A DNA stretch of 64,000 bases from Bdellovibrio sp. ZAP7. Its GTDB lineage: Bacteria > Bdellovibrionota > UBA1018 > CAIMNF01. The position numbers were made by a program, and so were the translations under genes. Positions 1 through 8,054 of the stretch are shown piece by piece (position 1 is the first letter of the stretch; every line of letters starts with the position of its first letter). Location of the stretch: contig CAMCGZ010000001.1 in NCBI GenBank assembly GCA_945874535.1, positions 154,471 to 218,470 of the forward strand. The letters are read 5' to 3'. The notes under the pieces were generated by a model. The model saw only the letters and a list, made by a program, of their open reading frames with translations, searched no databases and had not been told where the DNA came from.

Positions 1-2824
1 CGCCACCGAGAACATTGCCGCCGCCTCGGATTTCGAGGTCGAGCGAGGCGATTTGAAAGCCGCTCCCCAGTTCGACAAAGCGCTGGAGAGCGTCGAGTCG
101 CTGTTTGGCCTCATCTGTGAGTGTGCCCTCTTCACGCACCAGCAAGTAGGCATGGGCCCGGCGATGACTCCTGCCCACCCTTCCGCGGATCTGGTACAAC
201 TGGGCGAGTCCGAGTTGATCGGCCCGGTCGATCAGGATGGTCCCCGCATTCGGAACGTCGATTCCGGACTCGATGATGGTCGTACAAACGAGGACTTGAG
301 CGTGTCCTCTGTAAAACTCGAGCATTCTCTCCTCGATCTCGGTTTCCGACATCTGACCATGGGCCACGATCACTTTGCAGGAGGGGATCAGTTTTTGGAT
401 TTCGTTGGCGTGGTGTTGGATGCTCTGGACTTTATTATGAAGGTAAAACACCTGACCGCCCCGGGCGAGTTCGGTCTCGATTGCCCCTTTCACCAGCTCG
501 GCCGACCAGGCCGAAACATGGGTTTGAATCGGTTGGCGGTTGGTCGGTGGCGATTGAATCACGCTGATGTCTTTCAGTCCGGAAAGAGCCATGTTCAGAG
601 TCCGCGGAATCGGGGTGGCGGTCAAGGTGAGCGTGTGGGTGTCGGCCTGAATGGCTTTGATCTTCTCTTTGTGTTCGACACCGAATCGGTGTTCTTCATC
701 AACAATGAGCAAACCGAGATTCGCCCATCCGACGTCCTTGGAAAGCAGCCGATGGGTTCCGATCAGAATGTCGATCTTGCCACCCTGTAAGTCTTTCAAA
801 AGTGAGTTTTGCACAGCCTTGGTTTTGAATCTTGAAATCGATTCGATCCGCACCGCAAAATCACGCATCCGGTTGCGGAAGGACTGTTCGTGTTGAAATG
901 CAAGCAGAGTGGTGGGTACCAGTACGGCGACCTGATAACCGTTTTGAACCGCCTGAAAAGCAGCGCGGATTGCCACTTCGGTTTTACCGAATCCCACGTC
1001 ACCGCAGACCAGGCGGTCGAGCAGCTTGGCGGACTCGAGATCGTGGAGGATGTCACGGACGGCACTCATCTGACCTTCGGTTTCCTGGAATTCGAACTTC
1101 TCGCAAAAGTCGAAATACTCGTCCGAGGGCGGTTCGAATTTCGGGCCCTTCAGAAGCGCGCGTTTGGCATAGATCTCGACAAGATTGATGGCGAGTTTCC
1201 TCGCAGATTCCCGGGCCTTCTGTTTTGCCCGGTCAAACTGACCACTCCCGAGCCGGTCGAGTGCGCCGTCGCTCCCCCCCGAGGCATGCCGCTGAATGTT
1301 GTTCAGCCGGTAAACCGGAAGGTACAATTTATCGCCCGAAGAATACTCGATCAGAAGGTATTCCCCGGATGGTTGCCCTGCAGATCTCAGTTCCTGCATT
1401 CCGAGGTAACGCCCGACGCCGTGAAGAGAGTGAACCACCAGGTCGCCCGGTGCGAGGTCTTCGAGTCGCTGAAATGCCAATGCGGGATTTTTCTCGAACT
1501 TGGGGTGTCGGACTTTGGTGGCAACCTTGCCGGTCGACTCACCCGGAAAAATGGATCGTTCGGAGAGAATCACGGTCTTTCTGATAGGCAGAACCCCGGA
1601 TTCCCCCGGGTCCGTCGTCAAGAAAAAGAGTCCGGGACGGGAGGTGGCGTCCTTCAGGTGGTGGCGGATCCGCTCCTGATGAGAGGGGCCACGGGAACCG
1701 ATCCAGACCGTGAAACCATCCTCAAGCCATTCGACAATCTCCCGTTCTTGCACCCGGGTCGATTCCAGCCGGTCGACAATCTCGGAGTCGGGCTCCATCG
1801 ATCGGTTCATCAGAGTCCCGATCTGTGAATCGACATCCGGATAAAGCAGATCGAATGACGGGGTGATCCAGTGGCGATCGGAGTAACGGTTCTCCTCGCT
1901 CTTCAGCCATTGGATATGACTCCTCATGGAACTTTCGAACCTGCCACGATCATGGAGGAAGACGGGAGTGCCGGGCGGGAGGTGTTCTGCGAGGTGGCCG
2001 GTGACTCCGTGCACGAAGGGAATCCAGGTCCGGGCATGATCTGGCAAGAACCCGCTCCGGATGTTCTCAAATACGGGGTCGCGAATTTTTCTCGAAATCT
2101 GATGGTGGTCACAGAACTCTTTGATGCGCTCCAACACCGGGGAGAGCTGTCTCCAAGGGAGTAGGACTTCTTCCGCCGGCCCGGCTTCGATGCGGGTCCG
2201 GCCCGTTCCATCGCCCCCCAGGGTCCTCTGCGTTTCGGGATGGAAAAACCGGATGCTCTCGGGAACGGTATCGAAAAACCCCACTCTGAGCGGGCGGTCA
2301 TATTCCGGCGGAAAGAAATCGAGAATTTCACCCCGGAATGCGAATTGCCCGGGCTCCTGTACCAAATCGGAAGGGACATAGCCGAGCTCCCTCATCCGAG
2401 CCCTGAGCTCATCGCGGGTCCCCGCGTCGGTGTCACATTCGAGCAACAGTGTCGCCCGCTCCCGAACCGAGTCGGGCAGGGTGGGTTGGAGCCAGGACGC
2501 CGCTGTTCCGATCAGGATGACTGTTCGATCCGAAGAATGGAGCAATGAGAGAGTCCGGAGTCTTGCTGTTTTCTGGGAAAGCGAGGGCGACACGGGAGAA
2601 AATGGAGCGTGTTCGGATGCGGTCCAGAGAGCGATCTCCACCCCGGGCCCGCCAGTGTCCGCCTCGGCAAAGCTCCTCAGGAGTTCGGCGAACTCATCCG
2701 CTTGCTCCTGTTCCGGAAACAAATGAACCCGGACCCGGGACGACTGCTCCCGGGCACGGAACCATGCGGTGGCGGCTCTTGCGAGAGGCGTTGATAAATT
2801 TATCTCGCTCGGACCGGCAGGCAT
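1..2824 (-). CDS. mfd: Transcription-repair coupling factor Mfd (C-terminus cut off by window edge)
   Basis: Mfd is a DNA translocase that removes RNA polymerase stalled at DNA lesions and recruits UvrA for excision repair. The reading frame is open from an ATG at 2824 to the window edge, about 941 residues of a family that is usually near 1150, so the last part of the helicase and the C-terminal domain lie outside. The helicase motifs are clear: Walker A in LVCGDVGFGKTE (Asp609 onward) and the DEAD-type box DEEHR at about residues 709-713, within LLIVDEEHRFGVEH. The N-terminal third carries the UvrB-homology region expected of Mfd. The start has a strong ribosome binding site (GAAGGAGAAGGGG) just upstream. 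The gene is divergent from the small membrane gene at 2866, leaving 41 bases for two start regions. Confidence 0.95.
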   Translation of the reverse strand, partial: MPAGPSEINLSTPLARAATAWFRAREQSSRVRVHLFPEQEQADEFAELLRSFAEADTGGPGVEIALWTASEHAPFSPVSPSLSQKTARLRTLSLLHSSDRTVILIGTAASWLQPTLPDSVRERATLLLECDTDAGTRDELRARMRELGYVPSDLVQEPGQFAFRGEILDFFPPEYDRPLRVGFFDTVPESIRFFHPETQRTLGGDGTGRTRIEAGPAEEVLLPWRQLSPVLERIKEFCDHHQISRKIRDPVFENIRSGFLPDHARTWIPFVHGVTGHLAEHLPPGTPVFLHDRGRFESSMRSHIQWLKSEENRYSDRHWITPSFDLLYPDVDSQIGTLMNRSMEPDSEIVDRLESTRVQEREIVEWLEDGFTVWIGSRGPSHQERIRHHLKDATSRPGLFFLTTDPGESGVLPIRKTVILSERSIFPGESTGKVATKVRHPKFEKNPALAFQRLEDLAPGDLVVHSLHGVGRYLGMQELRSAGQPSGEYLLIEYSSGDKLYLPVYRLNNIQRHASGGSDGALDRLGSGQFDRAKQKARESARKLAINLVEIYAKRALLKGPKFEPPSDEYFDFCEKFEFQETEGQMSAVRDILHDLESAKLLDRLVCGDVGFGKTEVAIRAAFQAVQNGYQVAVLVPTTLLAFQHEQSFRNRMRDFAVRIESISRFKTKAVQNSLLKDLQGGKIDILIGTHRLLSKDVGWANLGLLIVDEEHRFGVEHKEKIKAIQADTHTLTLTATPIPRTLNMALSGLKDISVIQSPPTNRQPIQTHVSAWSAELVKGAIETELARGGQVFYLHNKVQSIQHHANEIQKLIPSCKVIVAHGQMSETEIEERMLEFYRGHAQVLVCTTIIESGIDVPNAGTILIDRADQLGLAQLYQIRGRVGRSHRRAHAYLLVREEGTLTDEAKQRLDALQRFVELGSGFQIASLDLEIRGGGNVLGG

Positions 2825-2865
2825 TGACTCACCCCTTCTCCTTCAATTAGCCTCTTCATGAATCC

Positions 2866-3090
2866 ATGGATCCTAGGAAGATTTTACCCTTTGAAATCAA
2901 GACGACACAGTTGACCCAGGTCATTCTTTACCTGTGGATTCCCCTTTTGGTGGCGCTTCCCCTATTCATTTCAGGGGAGATCAGGATCATCCCGTATTTA
3001 ATCGCGATTCTGGTGATGATGGTAGTGTTTTTGTCATTCTTCCTTGCGACCCAGCACTATCTTAAAAAGGACTCGGATGACGAAGTTTAA
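2866..3090 (+). CDS. Small membrane protein of unknown function, first gene of the complex I-like cluster
   Basis: This 74-residue protein is not recognised. Residues about 18-38 and 42-62 form two hydrophobic stretches long enough to cross the membrane, and the C-terminus is highly charged (KKDSDDEV). It could occupy the place that NuoA takes in a normal nuo operon, but NuoA has three spans and no NuoA motif is visible. Its end overlaps the start of the NuoB-like gene by 14 bases, which implies translational coupling and a shared function with that cluster. It is divergent from mfd. Confidence 0.6.
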   Translation: MDPRKILPFEIKTTQLTQVILYLWIPLLVALPLFISGEIRIIPYLIAILVMMVVFLSFFLATQHYLKKDSDDEV

Positions 3091-3454
3091 GCCCGCTCTC
3101 AGATATGTGCGTGTGGGACTCACCTGTTGTGGCGATGACTGGATCCAGACAGAATCGAGCCGCTATGACCTCGAGCGCCTCGGGTGTGTCGCGTCGGAGC
3201 GCGCGGAGGATGCCAACCTCCTGGTCGTACAGGGTACGCTCAATAGCGCCTTGTTCGAAGAGGCCGTGGCTCACTTCGAGCGGATGAGGGTGCCGAAGTA
3301 TGTCATTGCGATCGGCACTTGTGCGTGCGGGGGGGGCTTGTTCCCCACTCCGGGTGACTCAAGGCTTCCGGTCAATATCTATGTGACCGGATGCCCGCCC
3401 CGACCCGAGGCGATCATGAACGGAATTCTCTCACTCCGGGAGGTTCAGGCGTGA
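3077..3454 (+). CDS. NuoB-like iron-sulphur subunit (paralogue of complex I subunit B / group 4 hydrogenase small subunit)
   Basis: A 125-residue protein of the NuoB / HyfI / EchC family, which binds one [4Fe-4S] cluster equivalent to N2 of complex I. All four expected ligands are present: the tandem pair Cys17-Cys18 in LTCCGDDW, Cys82 in IGTCACGGG and Cys106 in TGCPPRPE. The start is taken as the ATG at 3077, which overlaps the previous gene by 14 bases. The protein is shorter than the canonical NuoB at 9820 (166 residues). It overlaps the NuoD-like gene by four bases. Because its partner at 3451 lacks NiFe cysteines, an active hydrogenase is unlikely; it may instead be an electron-transfer or structural subunit of an unusual membrane complex. 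Confidence 0.85.
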   Translation: MTKFKPALRYVRVGLTCCGDDWIQTESSRYDLERLGCVASERAEDANLLVVQGTLNSALFEEAVAHFERMRVPKYVIAIGTCACGGGLFPTPGDSRLPVNIYVTGCPPRPEAIMNGILSLREVQA

Positions 3455-4458
3455 TCCAGGAAACCATCGAAATCGGACCGATTCATGAATGGCTGCCCGG
3501 GCCGATGAAGCTGAGCCTCGGTATGAGCGGTGACCGGATTGTCCGGGTGGACGCCCGTTTCGGGTATGCTTCCAGAGACATCGAGCGTCAAGCGATCGGT
3601 CAGCACCATCGGCGGGCCCAATTGACCGTGGGTCGTGTGGAGCCGGAGAGCGCGCTCATTCTGGATCGGGTTTTCAGCGAAGCGGTCGAGAAGATCTCGG
3701 GCATGGAGGCGGGGGAACGTGTCCGGTGGATACGTGATATCACCTCGAGTCTCTCTGAGTTGAACTTCCAGCTGAAGTACCTTGCCAATATGTCGAGACG
3801 CCTCGGAGTGAAAATCCTGTTTCATTCCATTCTGAAACACCGCGAATCCTTGCTCGATCTTCTCGAGCTTCTTTCGGGTTCGAGATACGGCTACTACTAT
3901 CTGATTCCCGGCGGAGCCCGCTATGACATCACCGAGGGGTTTCAGGAAAGACTGGACGCTTGGAGCAGGAATTTCGTGGAGGACTACCCCAGAATTGAAG
4001 CCCTGTTCCGTTGGACCCACGTGTTCCAGAACCGGATGAAAAATCTGGGCCAGATTCTGGATCGGGGCGAGTACGGATTCGTCAGTGAAGCGTCGATCGA
4101 GACCACGCGTTACGGATTGGTGAGTCACGTGGAGTCTCGCCTCATCTATTCGCTCGAGAACTGCAAGGCCATGGCAATCGAGTTGAGAGACCTCTTGAAC
4201 CTGCGTCCGTCGGGAGACCACCTTTCAGTTCCGGGGATTCGCGAGGGGAAGTTGTCGCACGAACGTGTGACGCTTCGTGGAGCGTGGGGGATCACTCTCG
4301 GTCTCGATTCCGCTGGCAAAGTGACCGCTCTTGAGTTGCGCTCGCCCTCTTCATCGATCGTGAGTGCGATCGGTCCCGCACTCGAGGGTGAATCACTTGA
4401 GGATCTGGCTGTGGTGCTTGAGAGTCTCTCGTTCTCGATACCGGAGATCGACCGATGA
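3451..4458 (+). CDS. NuoD-like subunit lacking quinone-site and NiFe residues
   Basis: A 335-residue protein that aligns over its N-terminus with NuoD and the large subunit of group 4 hydrogenases: GPIHEWLPGPMKLSL matches the GPxHPxxHGxxR segment and RFGYASRDIERQA matches the GYxHRGxEK segment. The second histidine of the first motif, which contacts quinone in complex I, is a proline here, and the tyrosine motif MDYL is replaced by VEPESAL. There is no CxxC pair at either end, so NiFe binding is excluded. The GTG start at 3451 shares GTGA with the stop of the NuoB-like gene. The next gene again overlaps by four bases. The protein probably forms a connecting module with its NuoB-like neighbour. 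Confidence 0.78.
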   Translation: MIQETIEIGPIHEWLPGPMKLSLGMSGDRIVRVDARFGYASRDIERQAIGQHHRRAQLTVGRVEPESALILDRVFSEAVEKISGMEAGERVRWIRDITSSLSELNFQLKYLANMSRRLGVKILFHSILKHRESLLDLLELLSGSRYGYYYLIPGGARYDITEGFQERLDAWSRNFVEDYPRIEALFRWTHVFQNRMKNLGQILDRGEYGFVSEASIETTRYGLVSHVESRLIYSLENCKAMAIELRDLLNLRPSGDHLSVPGIREGKLSHERVTLRGAWGITLGLDSAGKVTALELRSPSSSIVSAIGPALEGESLEDLAVVLESLSFSIPEIDR

Positions 4459-5264
4459 TTGAAGCATTGATGGTCCTGCTGTCGGGAGTCGCCTCCGTTT
4501 TTCCAGTATCGTTTCTGATGTTTTCCATCAGCGAGAGAATGATCGCCCGGCATGAGTCGCGCGTCGGCAAGCAGGTCGGATGGGCAGGATTCATCTGGCA
4601 AACCTGGGTCGATGCCCGCACCGAAATGGGAGCGCAAACTGACCGGGGTGTCTGGTTGTTGCATCTGTTCCAGTTGTCGATGGTTTTTTTGCTCGGAATC
4701 CGTGTCGAATACCTGATGTTCATCCATGTCGCCCTGATCGGATTCCTGCTTGCTTGGATGTCCCTCGGCACCAATCGGGTGGTCTCAAGAATCCAGGCTG
4801 ATGGACACCAGGTTCGTTTCGCCGTCGCCGGGGCAATCGCCCTTCTTTGTCTGTTTGTCTGTTTCACCTATTCCAAAACCACAGATATGAGCGGAGTGAT
4901 TTGGAGTCCAGTATTGCTCGGTTTTGTGATCCCTTTCCAGTTGTGCGGTATGATCCTATTCGGAGAACATCCGTTTCGGGGCATGGGCGAGCGAACCGGA
5001 TGGCTTCATTCGGCCAGGTTCTATGTGTGGTCCTTGATCACTGCCAGGCTTTTCCTAGGCGGTGGAGATTGGTTTTTTGACATCCACCTGAAGGCGGCTG
5101 CACTTTATCTCGGCTCCAGAATCTTCGCGATCTACTTTCCGGGCTTCCACCAGAAGGATCTTCTTCGGATTTCGATCATTTATCTTTTCCCGATCACGGG
5201 AGCGCTCTGGCTGATTGCGATGCTCTGGTATGCGGTGAGTGGCGTGGGAGGTTCGGGTGTTTAA
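4455..5264 (+). CDS. NuoH-like membrane subunit, divergent
   Basis: A 269-residue polytopic membrane protein with about seven or eight hydrophobic spans. Near the N-terminus ERMIARHESRVGKQVGW matches the family signature seen in the true NuoH at 15317 (ERRGSALMQNRLGPNRMG). Farther on, GEHPFRGMGERTGW lies where the normal NuoH has the acidic loop ETNRLPFDLPEGESE. Most acidic residues of that loop, which line the quinone pocket, are gone. The protein is about 90 residues shorter than the canonical one. It overlaps both the NuoD-like gene and the ferredoxin-like gene. Its likely role is the membrane anchor of the cluster's peripheral arm. The assignment rests on motif position and gene order. 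Confidence 0.72.
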   Translation: MIEALMVLLSGVASVFPVSFLMFSISERMIARHESRVGKQVGWAGFIWQTWVDARTEMGAQTDRGVWLLHLFQLSMVFLLGIRVEYLMFIHVALIGFLLAWMSLGTNRVVSRIQADGHQVRFAVAGAIALLCLFVCFTYSKTTDMSGVIWSPVLLGFVIPFQLCGMILFGEHPFRGMGERTGWLHSARFYVWSLITARLFLGGGDWFFDIHLKAAALYLGSRIFAIYFPGFHQKDLLRISIIYLFPITGALWLIAMLWYAVSGVGGSGV

Positions 5265-5652
5265 CAAGATCATCGGCCATTTTTTGAATCGAAATGAAAT
5301 GCGGAAGATCGACACCGAATTCTATCCCGACCCGGTTTCCTCGCGCGGGAAAGACGACTTTCCGGCACGGGCGCGGGGGCTTCTTTTCAATGAGATCGAA
5401 AAGTGCACCGGGTGCGGAGATTGTGCCAAGGTCTGCCCCTCCTCTTGTATCGAGGTCGAGGCGAGCATCAATGCCCGAAATAATCGACCCTGGGTTTCCC
5501 GATTCGAGATCGATTTTTCGAAGTGTGTGTTTTGCGGCCTGTGTGTAGAGGTTTGTGAGCCCAACTCGTTGGTCCAGACCAAGGAAGTTCAACCCGCGGT
5601 TTTCGATCCCAAAGACCTCAAGATGAGTTTCGGCAGGGGGGATCTGGGATGA
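5257..5652 (+). CDS. NuoI-like ferredoxin subunit, two [4Fe-4S] clusters
   Basis: A 131-residue protein with two complete CxxCxxCxxxC sets: Cys50, 53, 56 and 60 in CTGCGDCAKVCP, and Cys90, 93, 96 and 100 in CVFCGLCVEVCE. This is the NuoI / HyfH / EchF pattern, and it would carry electrons toward the NuoB-like cluster. The second motif ends in Glu rather than the usual Pro. The GTG at 5257 is chosen as start because GGGAGG stands just before it and the codon overlaps the stop of the NuoH-like gene; an earlier GTG at 5239 is possible. The last four bases overlap the next gene. Redox function looks intact even though its neighbours are degenerate. Confidence 0.85.
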   Translation: MFNKIIGHFLNRNEMRKIDTEFYPDPVSSRGKDDFPARARGLLFNEIEKCTGCGDCAKVCPSSCIEVEASINARNNRPWVSRFEIDFSKCVFCGLCVEVCEPNSLVQTKEVQPAVFDPKDLKMSFGRGDLG

Positions 5653-5999
5653 GGGTTTTCGATCTGGTCTTCCTCCTGTCGGTTTCGGGCTTCCTTGCCA
5701 CCCGCTCACCCTTTTCGGGAGTGGTGGTCCTGGTTCTGGGCTTGTTGATCCGGATTCAGCTGTTCAGGATGCGGCTCTTGCTCGGGGGGGGCTCAGAGAG
5801 TGCTCCGGCCGGCAGGCGTGTCCGCGCGCTGATCCTGGCTCTCGGCTTGTCTGCCACCCTTCTGCCCTTGGTGCAGGAATCCGCGGGTCCGAGCCCGGTC
5901 GAAATCGAATACAGCCACTACTTGCCCGTGGTGATTCTGATTTCTTTGCTCTCTGCTGTGATGATGGCGGGTCTTGCCGTAGAAAAGAGGAAGCGATGA
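5649..5999 (+). CDS. Small membrane protein in the NuoJ position
   Basis: A 116-residue protein with about three hydrophobic segments and a basic end (VEKRKR). The N-terminal stretch FLATRSPFSGVVVLVLGLL resembles the first span of NuoJ (compare FKKNPVSSAFALVLVFF in the NuoJ at 16852), but the rest is too divergent to assign by eye. The best argument is position: it sits between the NuoI-like and NuoK-like genes exactly as nuoJ does downstream. ATGA overlaps link it to both neighbours. It may be a truncated NuoJ or an unrelated small subunit. Confidence 0.6.
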   Translation: MRVFDLVFLLSVSGFLATRSPFSGVVVLVLGLLIRIQLFRMRLLLGGGSESAPAGRRVRALILALGLSATLLPLVQESAGPSPVEIEYSHYLPVVILISLLSAVMMAGLAVEKRKR

Positions 6000-6238
6000 T
6001 CTCGGCCGTTTTTCTGGCGCTACTGGTGTTTTCGCTCTACACGCTCTTCACCTCATCGGACGTGCTCGAGTTTTCCGGGGCGATGTTGAGAGTGGCGCTT
6101 GCCCTTCTGGGGGTGGTCGCATCCCGCGAAACTTCGATTCCGATGCTTCCCGGTGCGGTGATGCTTTTCGCAGTTATAGCGATCGCACTTTTGGCGATTT
6201 CGAGAGGGGAGGTTCAGCTCGAAAATGATGAACCTTGA
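5996..6238 (+). CDS. Small membrane protein in the NuoK position
   Basis: An 80-residue protein with three hydrophobic spans and an acidic tail (LENDEP). NuoK and its MrpC/HyfE relatives are three-span proteins of about 100 residues with buried glutamates; here the only acidic residues near the membrane are Asp20 and Glu23, next to the second span. It lies directly after the NuoJ-like gene, as nuoK does in the canonical operon, and overlaps neighbours on both sides. The NuoK assignment is inferred from length, topology and order. Confidence 0.58.
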   Translation: MISAVFLALLVFSLYTLFTSSDVLEFSGAMLRVALALLGVVASRETSIPMLPGAVMLFAVIAIALLAISRGEVQLENDEP

Positions 6239-7067
6239 ACTCAGTCAGCCTGATCAGACAACCATCTTGTTTTTCATCTTCAGTGCCGTTGGCTTGATTC
6301 GGGAACGTCAAGCGCTCCCGTTTCTGATGGTGCTTCTCGGCTCTTTGTTGCACGGGCCGATGGTCGCCGCGCTGGTCGCCGGCCTTCTCATTTGGCATCG
6401 GATCGACAGAAAGGTCCGGGTCTGGGTCCGCCTGAAGGATTTTGTCGGTATTTTTCTGATCATGGGAGGGGCGATTTCCCCCGAGCCACTCGGGGAGTTT
6501 TTCACTTTCATCGGGGTTTTGCTGGTGTCGCTGAGTTTCGGTCGCGGGTACCTGGGCATCCTGCCAGCCCTGTTACTGTTCCGACAGTACTATCCCCAGC
6601 CCGAAAGGCCTGAGATCGCACTCGTGGCGGCAGGAATCTATTGGATTGCTGCTGAATCTTTCAGGTGGTTCAAGTCCGAGCAAGAGGAGCGGATTCTCAC
6701 CGCTCTGGAAGTGGCCTGCGCCGGGGTGATTCTTTCCGGTTTTTCAGGACAGTTCGAAAAATGGGCGGAAAACAATGTGGTGATCGCTCTCGGGTCCACT
6801 CTTCTGTTTGTCACGGCGGCGCTTTTCGCATGGACCAAATGGCGGCTCGAAGGCTTCCGTAGAAGCCTCCTGGCCTTCCGCACGAATGGACTTCGCGCCC
6901 TGACTTTCGGTGCCCGGCTGATCGATAGCCGGAATTCCTGGGGCGGGGATGAGCCCGCATACACCGTTCCCACAACCGGTTCGGCCATGGATCGCATTTT
7001 TTATCTGTTCATCGGCGCCCTTGCTTTCTTCGGGTTGTATCTTCTGGCCATGAAAGGGGGCGTCTGA
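6225..7067 (+). CDS. Polytopic membrane protein in the NuoL position, about half normal length
   Basis: A 280-residue protein with about eight hydrophobic segments. Canonical NuoL, at 17703, has 605 residues. None of the antiporter signatures (the span-5 glutamate in a GWEGVG-type motif, or the span-7/8 lysines) is visible. The C-terminal part has an amphipathic stretch (residues about 215-240) followed by a final span ending in MKGGV, reminiscent of the NuoL tail FMKGVV. Position after the NuoK-like gene suggests a shortened NuoL derivative, but sequence similarity alone would not carry that claim. The start overlaps the previous gene by 14 bases; ATG 6228 is an equally possible start. Confidence 0.58.
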   Translation: MMNLELSQPDQTTILFFIFSAVGLIRERQALPFLMVLLGSLLHGPMVAALVAGLLIWHRIDRKVRVWVRLKDFVGIFLIMGGAISPEPLGEFFTFIGVLLVSLSFGRGYLGILPALLLFRQYYPQPERPEIALVAAGIYWIAAESFRWFKSEQEERILTALEVACAGVILSGFSGQFEKWAENNVVIALGSTLLFVTAALFAWTKWRLEGFRRSLLAFRTNGLRALTFGARLIDSRNSWGGDEPAYTVPTTGSAMDRIFYLFIGALAFFGLYLLAMKGGV

Positions 7068-7070
7068 GTC

Positions 7071-8054
7071 ATGCTTGAGTTCAGTCTTCCATCAGCGCTG
7101 GTCGCCCTGTCCTGGTTGCCCTGTCTACCACCGGCCAGTTGGCTTTCGGTTCCCTTTGCAGCCGCGATCTTCTTTTCCAAGTCGGTTCCGGTCAGTTTGC
7201 TGTTTCTCTTGACCCTTCAAGTGATCGGATTTCTCCAGTCCACGCGTGGCTCGAGGCGTGCAGACCATCCCTTGGTCCAGAAGCACCACTTCATTTCGGT
7301 GGCGGGGATTTTTCTTGCGATCTTCGGAGCCTCACTCGGAGATCATCCTCAAGCGAAAATCCTCATTTTCGGAGGTCTGATTCTAACCATTCCCACCGGC
7401 GCGCATTTGTTCTTTTTCAGTCGCTTCTATGAACGGCAGACTCTTGCATCATTCCTCGGGTCAGTGATCATTCCGGCTCTTTCCGGTATCGAGATCCTTT
7501 TAAAAATCAGAGGCGAAATGAAGGCCGAAAGCGGCCAGCTTTGGGATGTGGGACTGTCCGTTGTGGGTTTGTTCACCTACATTTACGGGAGTTTGATGGC
7601 GGTTTTGCGACTCAGAATGAAGTCTTCGATCATTCACCTCGCTCTTGCGCAAATCGGTCTCGCCCTTTTCATACTGGTTATCGATCACGAAACCCTCGGC
7701 AGGACCACGCTCTGGGCATTGTCGGTCGCGGCAATCGGAGGGGCGGCTCTACTTTCATTGGGTGATCAGATGGGAGAGCGCTTCGGGGCTTTTTCGAGGG
7801 TTGCGTTCGTCGCACTACCCGGAATGGCGGGATTCACCGCCTACTTTTATTCGATGAAAATGGCGATCTCCATGAATCCTGTCTGGATCGCCGCACTCCT
7901 GGCTGGCTATCTGCTCCAGGTGATCACTCTGGTGGCCATCCCGGGGTACGGGTTCTCGAGCCCCGAGCGGATCACGACGATCCGGTTCTGGATGGTGGTT
8001 TTGGTTCAAGTTGCAGCCGGTGTCGGATTCTTCCTCCTCGGAGGTGTCAAGTGA
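7071..8054 (+). CDS. Antiporter-like membrane protein in the NuoM position, truncated
   Basis: A 327-residue protein with about nine or ten hydrophobic spans. The segment VLRLRMKSSIIHLALAQIGL resembles the span-8 region of NuoM and NuoN, where DLKRLIAYSSISHLG is typical, so this is probably a shortened Mrp-antiporter-family protein. The lysine of that segment is kept, but the span-5 glutamate motif and the HxWLP-type region are not visible. Canonical NuoM, at 19522, has 487 residues. It starts four bases after the preceding gene and shares GTGA with the next. A non-pumping structural role is likely. Confidence 0.62.
   Translation: MLEFSLPSALVALSWLPCLPPASWLSVPFAAAIFFSKSVPVSLLFLLTLQVIGFLQSTRGSRRADHPLVQKHHFISVAGIFLAIFGASLGDHPQAKILIFGGLILTIPTGAHLFFFSRFYERQTLASFLGSVIIPALSGIEILLKIRGEMKAESGQLWDVGLSVVGLFTYIYGSLMAVLRLRMKSSIIHLALAQIGLALFILVIDHETLGRTTLWALSVAAIGGAALLSLGDQMGERFGAFSRVAFVALPGMAGFTAYFYSMKMAISMNPVWIAALLAGYLLQVITLVAIPGYGFSSPERITTIRFWMVVLVQVAAGVGFFLLGGVK

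Noticed and set aside
53-1828. Plus-strand open frames of 245 and 312 residues
   Set aside because: They are antisense to mfd, whose minus frame shows intact helicase motifs through this whole region.
3077-4458. Active group 4 [NiFe] hydrogenase
   Set aside because: Gene order first suggested an Ech/Hyf type enzyme, but the large-subunit-like protein has no cysteine pair at either end and no maturation genes are present.
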